NCBI GenBank assembly: GCA_963800325.1
Contig: CAWDAQ010000006.1
Span: 186,001 to 250,000, forward strand
Source: CAWDAQ01 sp963800325
Lineage (GTDB): Bacteria; Actinomycetota; Actinomycetes; Actinomycetales; Dermatophilaceae
Direction of reading: 5' to 3'
Length of the DNA: 64,000 nucleotides
Below, piece after piece: positions 16,497 to 25,014 of the stretch. The position numbers and the translations under genes are program-made. Every line of letters starts with the position of its first letter. Within the stretch, counting starts at the first letter, position 1. The notes under the pieces are model-generated. The model was not told the origin of the DNA, did no database searches, and worked only from the letters and a program-made list of their open reading frames with translations.

Positions 16497-17426
16497 ATGT
16501 CCACGTCCACAGCGGATGGCACGGCCACCGGCGGGGCCCCCGGGTCGGCCGACGCCGCGCAGGCTGCCGTCGCCGTCGACGTCGTGGTCCTCAACCAGGG
16601 CACCCGGCCCGAGGAGACCGGGCGCTGCCTGGACTCGGTGCGGGCCCAGACCGGTGTCGCGCCGCGGGTGGTCGTCGTGGGCAACGGGTGGCGCCCGTCA
16701 GGGTTCGCCGACGACATCGAGACCGTCCACCTCGAGGAGAACGTCGGCATCCCGGCCGGCCGCAACCACGGCGCCCGCGAGGGCACCGCCGACCTCGTGT
16801 TCTTCCTCGACGACGACGCGTGGCTCCCGGACCGCGACATGCTCGCCCGGGTGGCGGCCATCTTCGCCGCCCACCCCCACCTCGGGGCGCTCCAGCCCCG
16901 CATCGCCGACCCGGACGGGACGACGCTGCGCCGCTGGGTGCCCCGCGCGCACGTCGGGGACCCCCACCGCGCGGGACCGGCGTTCACCGCGGCCGAGGGG
17001 GTGACGATCGTGCGTCGCCGCGCCTTCGAGGACGTCGGCGGGTTCCCCGGCCGCTTCTTCTACGGCCACGAGGGCATCGAGCTCGCCTGGCGGATGCGCG
17101 ACCGCGGCTGGTCCCTCTGGTACGAGCCGTCGCTCGTGGTCCACCACCCGGCCACCGAGACGACCCGGCACGCGGCGTTCTTCCGGATGAACGCGCGCAA
17201 CCGCGCCTGGGTCGCCCGGCGCAACCTCCCCCTCCCCCTCGCCGTCGTCTACCTGTGCACGTGGACCGGCATCATGGCCGTCCGCACGGCCCGCCGACCG
17301 GACCACCTGCGGGTCTGGGTCCTCGGGCTCCTCGAGGGCCTGCGCACGGACGCCGGTCGGCGCCGGCCGCTGCGGTGGCGGACCGTCCTGCGGATGGCCC
17401 GGCTCGGCCAGCCGCCGGTCATCTGA
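16497..17426 (+). CDS. GT2 family glycosyltransferase
   Basis: A 309-residue glycosyltransferase of the rhamnosyl/galactosyltransferase-like GT2 group. It shows VAVDVVVLNQG at the start, NVGIPAGRNHG, the metal-binding FFLDDDAWLPD, and GHEGIELAWRMRDRGW in the acceptor region. A hydrophobic stretch near the C-terminus (AVVYLCTWTGIMAV) may associate with the membrane. It opens the cell-wall glycopolymer cluster. The start follows a -10 box by 7 nt and has no ribosome site, consistent with a leaderless mRNA. Confidence 0.9.
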   Translation: MSTSTADGTATGGAPGSADAAQAAVAVDVVVLNQGTRPEETGRCLDSVRAQTGVAPRVVVVGNGWRPSGFADDIETVHLEENVGIPAGRNHGAREGTADLVFFLDDDAWLPDRDMLARVAAIFAAHPHLGALQPRIADPDGTTLRRWVPRAHVGDPHRAGPAFTAAEGVTIVRRRAFEDVGGFPGRFFYGHEGIELAWRMRDRGWSLWYEPSLVVHHPATETTRHAAFFRMNARNRAWVARRNLPLPLAVVYLCTWTGIMAVRTARRPDHLRVWVLGLLEGLRTDAGRRRPLRWRTVLRMARLGQPPVI

Positions 17427-17576
17427 GTCCCGCGCGCCCGGCGCGGCGACCTCCGCGCCACCCGGTAGGGTGCCATGGACGCCCCGTGCCGAGCGGGTGG
17501 ACCGCGGCGACCGCCGGGCGACCGTGACCGCACAGGCACCGCCGCGGCGGCAGCACACGCAACCGGAGGAACCCAC

Positions 17577-18266
17577 ATGAGCGTCGTCGCCACCATCCTG
17601 GCCGCGGGTCGGGGCACGCGCCTGGGGAACCCGTTCCCCAAGCCGCTGACCCCGCTGCGCGACGGTCGGACGATCATGCAGCAGCAGGTCGAGAACCTCC
17701 GCCGGGTGCTGCCGGACCCGCGGATCCACATCGTCCTGGGCTTCATGCCCGAGGACCTGCTCAAGGCCCAGCCGGACGCGCTGTTCGTCTACAACCCGGA
17801 CTTCGCCTCGACGAACACCTCCAAGAGCCTGCTCCGCGCGCTCCGGGCCACCGGGGAGTCGGGGGTGCTCTGGCTCAACGGGGACGTCGTGTTCCACCAC
17901 GAGATCCTCGAGCGGGTGCTTCCGCTGATCGAGCAGGACCAGTCCTTCGTCTGCGTCAACACCGACCGGACCGCCGAGGAGGAGGTCAAGTACACCGTCG
18001 ACGACGACGGCTACATCCGCGAGATCTCCAAGACCGTGGAGGGCGCCCTCGGCGAGGCGATCGGCATCAACTACGTCTCCTCGGCCGACAAGCCGAGCTT
18101 CGAGCGCTGCCTCGAGGCGGTCGACGACAACGACTACTTCGAGGGCGGGATCGAGCAGTCCATCCGCGAGGACGCCACCCGCTTCCTCCCCATCGACATC
18201 TCCGACCTCTGGGCGGTCGAGGTGGACTTCGCCGAGGACCTCGACCGCGCCAACGCCCACCTCTAG
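17577..18266 (+). CDS. Sugar/choline-phosphate nucleotidyltransferase (LicC-like)
   Basis: A 229-residue NTP transferase with the signature ILAAGRGTRLGNPFPKPLTPL at residues 6-26 and the metal-site region LWLNGDVVF. Its length and the segments FASTNTSKSLL and YFEGGIEQ resemble phosphocholine cytidylyltransferases such as LicC, which make CDP-choline for decorating wall polymers. The specific nucleotide and substrate cannot be read from sequence. GGAGGA lies 6 nt upstream of the ATG, which fixes the start. It ends 3 nt before the Stealth phosphotransferase gene, so the two are probably cotranscribed. Confidence 0.85.
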   Translation: MSVVATILAAGRGTRLGNPFPKPLTPLRDGRTIMQQQVENLRRVLPDPRIHIVLGFMPEDLLKAQPDALFVYNPDFASTNTSKSLLRALRATGESGVLWLNGDVVFHHEILERVLPLIEQDQSFVCVNTDRTAEEEVKYTVDDDGYIREISKTVEGALGEAIGINYVSSADKPSFERCLEAVDDNDYFEGGIEQSIREDATRFLPIDISDLWAVEVDFAEDLDRANAHL

Positions 18267-18269
18267 GGC

Positions 18270-19877
18270 ATGCACCCACGCGACCTCGTGGCCCGGGCCC
18301 GGTCGGAGGCCCGGGCCGTCAGGGCGGGGACCCGCACGGTCCCCGTCCGGGGTCGCGGACGCGGGGAGACGGTCCGTCTCCTGCGCGGGCGGTCGGTGCT
18401 CACCGGGTTCGTCGTCGAGGAGTTCGACGCGTGGGACCTGCGCGACACGGTCGCCCGCGAGGTGGCCGCCGCCCTGACCCGGGCCGGCGTGGACCACCTC
18501 GTGGTGCCCGCCGTGGGCGCGGAGCCGCACCGGGTCGTCGTCCCGGCCTCCCGGGCCCGGGGGGCGGCGGCGGCGCTCGAGGAGGTCCGCGGCGAGGCGC
18601 CGCTGCACGTCCAGCGGGTGCGCGGCGCCGGGCGGGCCGGGACGGCCCACCGGTTGGGTGGCCGGTTCCCGTTCCGGCTGACCGGCGGCGACGTCGTCCG
18701 AATCTTCCCCGTCCTGCTCACCGTCGCCGGTCGCCCGCTGCGCACCGAGGACCTCGGCGTCGACGTCGAGCTGTGGACGCCGGCCGCCGAGCCGATCAGG
18801 TCCGAGGACGGCCCGCTGCTGCCGGCGGGGACCCTGCTCGCCCCCCGACCGGGGCCGCGGGTGATGGTGCTGCGCCCCGGGGAGCTGCAGCACCCGCCGC
18901 CGGCGGTGACCGCGCCGGCGATCGAGAGCGTCGGGTTCCCCGTCGACGTCGTCTACACCTGGGTGGACTCCGCCGACCCGGAGTGGCAGGAGCGCCACCG
19001 GGAGGCCGTGCGGGCCTCCGCGGGCGAGGACCTCAACGCCACCGCCCGCTCGGCGTCCCGGTTCGCCTCCCGCGACGAGCTGCGCCACTCGCTGCGCTCG
19101 GTCGCCGCGTACGCGAGCTGGGTGCGCCGGATCCACGTCGTCACCGACGGGCAGGTCCCGGACTGGCTCGACACCTCCCACCCGAAGATCCGCCTCGTGG
19201 CGCACAAGGACATCTTCCCGGACCCGTCGGTGCTGCCGACGTTCAACTCCCACGCCATCGAGTCCTGCCTGCACCGCATCCCCGGCCTCGCCGAGCACTA
19301 CCTCTACCTCAACGACGACGTGTTCCTCGCCGGCCCGGCCCGGCCGGAGAGGTTCTTCACCCCGGCGGGGCAGGCGCGCTACTTCCCGTCGATGGTGCCC
19401 GTCGACGACTCCCCGGTCTCGAGCGAGGACATCCCGATCGTCGCCGCGTTCAAGAACGGCCGCACGGCCCTCGAGCGACAGTTCGGCCGCCGCCCGCTCA
19501 CCCGTCTCCGGCACACCCCGCACCCGCAGCGCCGCGACGTCCTGCTCGACATCGAGGAGGCGCTGGCAGAGGAGGTCACCCGCACCCGGGCGTCCCACTT
19601 CCGCACCCCGAGCGACGTCTCCCTCGCCTCGCAGCTGCACGCGCACTGGGGGGAGGCCACCGGGCGGGCGGTGTGCTCGGACATCGGGTACGAGTTCGTC
19701 CACCTCGGCGACCCGGACGCCGACGCGGTCATCGACCGCCTGCTCACCCGCGGCGACGTCGAGGCGTTCTGCCTCAACGAGACCGACGTGCCCGACGACG
19801 CGCTCGAGCTCGTACAGGCGCGGCTCTCGCACGTCCTCGACACGATGCTGCCGCTGCGCTCGCCGTTCGAGCGCTGA
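18270..19877 (+). CDS. Stealth-family capsule/wall sugar-phosphate transferase
   Basis: A 535-residue protein of the Stealth family, enzymes that transfer hexose-1-phosphate to build phosphodiester-linked polysaccharides; relatives include GlcNAc-1-phosphotransferase. CR1 is at about 224-240 (PVDVVYTWVDSADPEW). CR2 follows with SRDELRHSLRSVAAYASWVR, HVVTDGQVPDWLD and the FNSHAIE...YLNDDVFLA block. CR3/CR4 are recognisable near FRTPSDVSLASQLHAHW and the C-terminal FCLNET. The N-terminal 200 residues form an extra domain without a match. It follows the cytidylyltransferase gene by 3 nt and converges on the CDP-alcohol transferase gene. Confidence 0.9.
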   Translation: MHPRDLVARARSEARAVRAGTRTVPVRGRGRGETVRLLRGRSVLTGFVVEEFDAWDLRDTVAREVAAALTRAGVDHLVVPAVGAEPHRVVVPASRARGAAAALEEVRGEAPLHVQRVRGAGRAGTAHRLGGRFPFRLTGGDVVRIFPVLLTVAGRPLRTEDLGVDVELWTPAAEPIRSEDGPLLPAGTLLAPRPGPRVMVLRPGELQHPPPAVTAPAIESVGFPVDVVYTWVDSADPEWQERHREAVRASAGEDLNATARSASRFASRDELRHSLRSVAAYASWVRRIHVVTDGQVPDWLDTSHPKIRLVAHKDIFPDPSVLPTFNSHAIESCLHRIPGLAEHYLYLNDDVFLAGPARPERFFTPAGQARYFPSMVPVDDSPVSSEDIPIVAAFKNGRTALERQFGRRPLTRLRHTPHPQRRDVLLDIEEALAEEVTRTRASHFRTPSDVSLASQLHAHWGEATGRAVCSDIGYEFVHLGDPDADAVIDRLLTRGDVEAFCLNETDVPDDALELVQARLSHVLDTMLPLRSPFER

Positions 19878-19886
19878 CCGGCCGGC

Positions 19887-20696
19887 TCAGGCGCTGCGCA
19901 GGCGCCGCGACGTGACGATCAACAGCAGGTACCCGCCCGCGGTGACGACCGCCAGCGGCAGCGAGAGCAGGAGCCAGCCGGCCAGCACGGACCCGTCGGC
20001 GCCGACGAGGACGTCGAGGGTCGCCGCGAGCAGCGTGAGCAGCGAGTACTCGATCGCGACGAAGGCCCGGAAGAACGGCAGGTAGCGCAGGGCGCCCCGG
20101 GCCGAGCGCAGGCCTCGCGAGGACGAGGCCGCGGTCTCGGCGTCCTCGGACAGCCTCGGCAGCTCCGCGGCGTGGCGGGCGACGTGGACGAGGTCACCGA
20201 ACGACTTCTTCAGCAGGACCGCGCACCCGGTGAGCGCCCCGACCGTGGTCCACCCGCCGATCGAGGTGAGCCCTCCGTCGACGTGCACCCCGAGCGCGAT
20301 CGGCAGCGCGGACTCGGTGAGGTAGTGGCCGACCCGGTCGAGGTAGACCCCCATCGGCGAGGTCGTCCGGCGCCAGCGCGCGACCTCGCCGTCGGAGCAG
20401 TCGAACAGGATCTGGACCTGCATCAGGACCGCGCACGCGAGCACGGCCCACCACGAGGGGATGACGAGCACGGCGGCTCCGACGAGGCCGATGGCGATCA
20501 TCAGCCACGTCACCGCGTTCGCGCTCACCCCGGTCGGCACGAGGACCCAGGTGAGGTAGAGCGAGAGGCGCCGCAGGTACAGCGTCCCGGCCCAGTGCTC
20601 CGAGCTGCGCCGGCCGACGACGTCGGGCGGCTGGACGACGTCGCGCAGCTCGGCGAGGGTCGGTCGCGCGGGTCGCTCGGGGGGTGCGGGGGTCAC
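19887..20696 (-). CDS. CDP-alcohol phosphatidyltransferase family membrane protein
   Basis: A 269-residue polytopic protein with five or six hydrophobic segments. The family motif is at residues 99-124: Asp99, Asp102-Gly103, Ala106-Arg107, Gly116 and Asp120 are present (DCSDGEVAR then GVYLDRVGH), but the last catalytic Asp is replaced by His124. It may transfer a CDP-linked alcohol or polyol to a lipid or inositol-type acceptor in wall polymer synthesis; the substrate is unknown. It starts with GTG overlapping the stop of the glycerophosphotransferase gene (GTGA at 20693-20696), so these two are coupled. Whether the His replacement is tolerated or marks changed activity is open. Confidence 0.85.
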   Translation of the reverse strand: MTPAPPERPARPTLAELRDVVQPPDVVGRRSSEHWAGTLYLRRLSLYLTWVLVPTGVSANAVTWLMIAIGLVGAAVLVIPSWWAVLACAVLMQVQILFDCSDGEVARWRRTTSPMGVYLDRVGHYLTESALPIALGVHVDGGLTSIGGWTTVGALTGCAVLLKKSFGDLVHVARHAAELPRLSEDAETAASSSRGLRSARGALRYLPFFRAFVAIEYSLLTLLAATLDVLVGADGSVLAGWLLLSLPLAVVTAGGYLLLIVTSRRLRSA

Positions 20697-23236
20697 GGGG
20701 CTCCCATCGCCGGGTGGGCCGCCGCCGGGTCCTCGTCGGTGACGGCGCGGAGGAACTCGGCCAGGGCCGCGGCGTTGTAGGCCTCGGCGTCGAACCGGGG
20801 CGGCGTGGGCCGGCTCGACGCGACGGTCATCATGGCACGCGCGAGCGCCTCCTCGTCGCGGGGGACCACGACCCCGTGGCCGGGCGGGACCGCCCCCGCG
20901 ACGGAGGAGAACGCGGTCGTGACCACCGGGGTGCCGAGGACGTAGGCCTCGAGCAGGACCATCGGCTGACCCTCGTGGTCGCTGGAGAGGACGAAGCAGT
21001 CCGCGGCCGCGACGACGGGCAGCGGGTTGGGCACGTGACCGGTGAGGACGACGAGGTCGCCGAGGTCGAGCTCGTCGACGAGGGCGGCGAGGTCGTCGAC
21101 GAGCGGGCCGGAGCCCATGACGACCGCGGCGACCGCGCACCCCTCGTCCCGGGCCCGGGCGAGCGCCCGCAGCAGCCGGGCGTGGTTCTTCTCCGGCGAC
21201 AGCCGGCCCGCCGTGGCGACCGTCGTCACCGACCCGTCGCGCAGCAGCTCGACCGCCCGCTCCGGCAGGCCGAGGGACTCCAGCGGCTCCGCGCCGCGCC
21301 GGCGGACCAGGGCCGCGTCGACGAGGTTGCGGGCGGCGACGAACCGGGCCCCGTCGGCCCGGTCGGCCAGCGACGTCGCGTTCACCTGGGCCAGGGCCGG
21401 TGACACCGACACGAGCCGGTCGTAGCGTCGGTAGAGCGAGAAGACCGCCTCGAGGTTGCGGGCGTGGGTGCGCCGTCCCCCGATCGTCTTCTCCGCCTCG
21501 CGGGCGAGGTCGTTGTGCAGCCAGATCGCGTGGGTGGCGACCGGGGCCGGGGCGACGCCGCGGCTGAACAGGAACGCCCAGAACGGGGAGTAGCCGCTGA
21601 AGTCGACGACGTGGTCGAACCGGGCCCGTCCGAAGCAGCGGACCCACTCGTCCGCGAACAGCCGGGTCAGCGCCGCCTCCGGGACGGCGGGGTCGGTCGC
21701 GCCCCGCCACTCCAGCAGCCGCCGCGCCCACACGAGCCGCTTCGGCCCGTTCATGCCGCCGACCCGCGGGAGCACGCGCACCCACGGCGGGAGCGCCGCG
21801 AGGAACGCCTCCGGGTCGGCGCGCCGGGCCACCCCCCACGCGAGGGTGACGTCCACCCGGGCCGGGTCGAGGGCCCCGAGGAGGGCGAGCAGGGAGGCGG
21901 TGATCCCGTTGTGCTGCAGCGCCCCCGCGTGGACAACGACCCGCGGCACCGGGCGACCGTCCGGTCCGGTGCGGGTGTCGAGACCGGTGACCGCGCGGGC
22001 CGGGGGGGCAGGGACGCGGCCGCGGAAGACGACGTCGAGGACCCGCTCGGCGGCACGGCCGTCGTCGAGCGGGGCGTACCGCTCCCGCCACCGGGCCCGC
22101 CGGTCGGCGTGCCGGGCCGGGGTGGCGTCGTCGACGACGTCGGCGACGACCTCCTCCGTCGTGGTCGCGACCGTGCCGGGCAGGTCGCCCGGGTCGAGGT
22201 AGAGGGGTCTGGTCCGGACGTAGTCCTCGCGGTCGGGCACGTGGAACGTCATCGGCAGGTCCGGCCCGGCGAGCGCGTCGAAGAGGACGCTGGAGTAGTC
22301 GGTGACGAGGTGGTCGGTGACGGCGAGCACCTCGTTGGTCGGCACGTCCGGGGGGACGAGCCGGCCGGCGAGCTCGGCCACCGCCTCGGCGTCGGCGTGG
22401 ACGACGGGGTGGGCCTTGACGAGGACCTGCCAGTCGGGCCCGAGGCCGTCCCGGAGGGCGGCGACGACCCCGCGCAGGTCGTCGACGTGGAGGTCGGGGC
22501 GGGCGAAGCTCTCCCCGCGCCACGTGGGGGCGACGAGCACGACCCGTCGGTCCTCCAGCGGCACCCCGGCCGCGCGGAGGTCCTCGCGCAGCGCCTCCCG
22601 GGCGCCGCGGCCGCTGAGGTGCTGGACGTCGGTGCGGGGGTTGCCGGCCTCGAGCACCGTGCCGGGGTGGATCCCACCCAGCCGGTAGGCCCGCCGGTAC
22701 ATCGTCTCGGTCATGAACGGACCGGAGGAGAGCACGTGGTCGGCGGCCAGGAGGTTCCGGGAGATGTTCGCGGTCGCGGCCACCCCGCCGGGGGTGTCGT
22801 AGCCCATCGACTTCAGCGGGGTCCCGTGCCACGTGTTGAGGTAGTGCTGCCCGGGCCGGAGGCCCAGCTCCCCGGGAAAGGTCGCGTTGTTGACCAGCTG
22901 CCCCGCCGTCGCGAGGTGGCGGTAGTAGGCCCGGGAGCGGTGTCGCACGAGGCGGACCCGTCCGGCGAGGCCGAGACGGTCGAGGCGCTCGCGGGCCCGC
23001 TCGGCGGTTGCGCGGTCGCGGACCACCCAGACGTGGCGCAGGTGGCGCAGGTCGTCGGCCGCGGCGACGGCGCGGAACAGCGCCCACGGCTGGCAGACGA
23101 GGCCGACGCCGCCCGTGGCCTCCCAGAGCACGGCGTCCCGCTCGACGGGTCGGGAGCGCCAGTGGGCCACCCACTGGGCCTTGGGGATCCGACGGGAGCG
23201 CCGCAGCACCGCCGCCGCCCTGCCCCTCAGCGCCAT
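20693..23236 (-). CDS. CDP-glycerol glycerophosphotransferase fused to GT4 glycosyltransferase
   Basis: An 847-residue fusion. Residues about 30-400 match TagB/TagF-type poly(glycerophosphate) transferases, with NTWHGTPLKSMG, VLVAPTWRG, VLVKAHPVVH and TDHLVTDYSSVLFD. Residues about 435-830 form a GT4 glycosyltransferase with VATAGRLSPEKNHARLLRAL, VVLTGHVPNP and SSDHEGQPMVLLEAY. One chain could therefore both extend a phosphodiester polymer and glycosylate it. The ATG at 23236 is preferred over the GTG two codons upstream because GAGAGG sits 5 nt before it. It is the first gene of a two-gene minus-strand operon converging on the Stealth operon. Confidence 0.9.
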   Translation of the reverse strand: MALRGRAAAVLRRSRRIPKAQWVAHWRSRPVERDAVLWEATGGVGLVCQPWALFRAVAAADDLRHLRHVWVVRDRATAERARERLDRLGLAGRVRLVRHRSRAYYRHLATAGQLVNNATFPGELGLRPGQHYLNTWHGTPLKSMGYDTPGGVAATANISRNLLAADHVLSSGPFMTETMYRRAYRLGGIHPGTVLEAGNPRTDVQHLSGRGAREALREDLRAAGVPLEDRRVVLVAPTWRGESFARPDLHVDDLRGVVAALRDGLGPDWQVLVKAHPVVHADAEAVAELAGRLVPPDVPTNEVLAVTDHLVTDYSSVLFDALAGPDLPMTFHVPDREDYVRTRPLYLDPGDLPGTVATTTEEVVADVVDDATPARHADRRARWRERYAPLDDGRAAERVLDVVFRGRVPAPPARAVTGLDTRTGPDGRPVPRVVVHAGALQHNGITASLLALLGALDPARVDVTLAWGVARRADPEAFLAALPPWVRVLPRVGGMNGPKRLVWARRLLEWRGATDPAVPEAALTRLFADEWVRCFGRARFDHVVDFSGYSPFWAFLFSRGVAPAPVATHAIWLHNDLAREAEKTIGGRRTHARNLEAVFSLYRRYDRLVSVSPALAQVNATSLADRADGARFVAARNLVDAALVRRRGAEPLESLGLPERAVELLRDGSVTTVATAGRLSPEKNHARLLRALARARDEGCAVAAVVMGSGPLVDDLAALVDELDLGDLVVLTGHVPNPLPVVAAADCFVLSSDHEGQPMVLLEAYVLGTPVVTTAFSSVAGAVPPGHGVVVPRDEEALARAMMTVASSRPTPPRFDAEAYNAAALAEFLRAVTDEDPAAAHPAMGAP

Positions 23237-23283
23237 GCCCACCTCTCGTCGGCCGTGTCCGTCGGCCGCAAGTCTAGGCGCGC

Positions 23284-23907
23284 TCAGATGAAGATCGCGG
23301 GATCCCGGAACAGCGCGAGGTAGGGGTCCTCGGCGGCGCCCTCGGGGAACCGCACGCGAGCGGGCACGCCGGTCGCGACCGCCCCCGCGGGGACGTCCTT
23401 GACGACGACCGAGTTGGCCCCGACCTGGGCGTCGTCGCCGACGGTGACCGGCCCGAGGATCTTCGCGCCGGCGCCGACGGTCACCCGGTCACCGAGGGTG
23501 GGGTGCCGCTTGACCCGCGCCATGGACCGGCCGCCGAGGGTGACCCCGTGGTAGAGCATGACGTCGTCCCCCACCTGGGCGGTCTCCCCGATGACGACAC
23601 CGACGCCGTGGTCGATGAAGAACCGGCGTCCGAGGCGGGCCGCGGGGTGGATCTCGATCCCGGTCGCGGCCCGGCTGACGTAGGCGACGACGCGCGCGAG
23701 CGGGCGCAGTCCCCGGCGGTGCCACAGCGCGAACGCGAGCCGGTGCAGCCAGATCGCGTGGAGCCCCGCGGAGGTGAACAGCAGCACGAGCCGCGACGTG
23801 GCCGCGGGGTCCCGTGCGAGCGCCGCGTCGAGGTCCTCCCGCAGCCGGGCCCGCCAGCCGTCCGGGTGCGCGGACCCGGGCCCGGTCACGTCGAGCAGGT
23901 GGGTCAT
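23284..23907 (-). CDS. cysE: Serine O-acetyltransferase
   Basis: A 207-residue left-handed beta-helix acyltransferase that makes O-acetylserine for cysteine synthesis. Key motifs are IEIHPAARLGRRFFIDHG (catalytic His), GVVIGETAQVGDDVMLYHGV, TLGGRSM, and the hexapeptide repeats GAKILGPVTVGDDAQVGANSVV. It is the short bacterial form without the long N-terminal helical domain. The start codon lies 4 nt after the cysK stop, so the two are one operon; the open frame continues into cysK but ATG 23907 gives the family length. Confidence 0.95.
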   Translation of the reverse strand: MTHLLDVTGPGSAHPDGWRARLREDLDAALARDPAATSRLVLLFTSAGLHAIWLHRLAFALWHRRGLRPLARVVAYVSRAATGIEIHPAARLGRRFFIDHGVGVVIGETAQVGDDVMLYHGVTLGGRSMARVKRHPTLGDRVTVGAGAKILGPVTVGDDAQVGANSVVVKDVPAGAVATGVPARVRFPEGAAEDPYLALFRDPAIFI

Positions 23908-23911
23908 GGCG

Positions 23912-24841
<930 letters not shown>

Positions 24842-25002
24842 GTGCGCTCCTTCGCTTCGCGGCGGCTGCGTGCTACGGCAACCAACGCCACCTTATGCCT
24901 ATTCCAACGCGGTGTTATCGGGCCCGCGCGCCTCCGGTTCCCGACGTGCGGGGTCCGGCGCGGCGGACGTCACACCTGGGTATGCGACCGCTTACCCGAC
25001 AC

Positions 25003-25008
25003 TAGACT
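25003..25008 (+). promoter_or_regulatory. -10 element TAGACT, leaderless geometry
   Basis: TAGACT ends 6 nt before ATG 25015, so the transcript probably begins at the start codon. No good -35 box and no ribosome site are seen. Confidence 0.65.
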
Positions 25009-25014
25009 CCCCGC

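Noticed and set aside
13217..16987. Open frame of more than 1,200 codons on the minus strand across the sigma, CHAT and GT2 genes
   Set aside because: It is a compositional shadow: its protein is low-complexity Gly/Arg/Pro/Ala, while the plus strand carries complete domains with catalytic residues and coupled starts.
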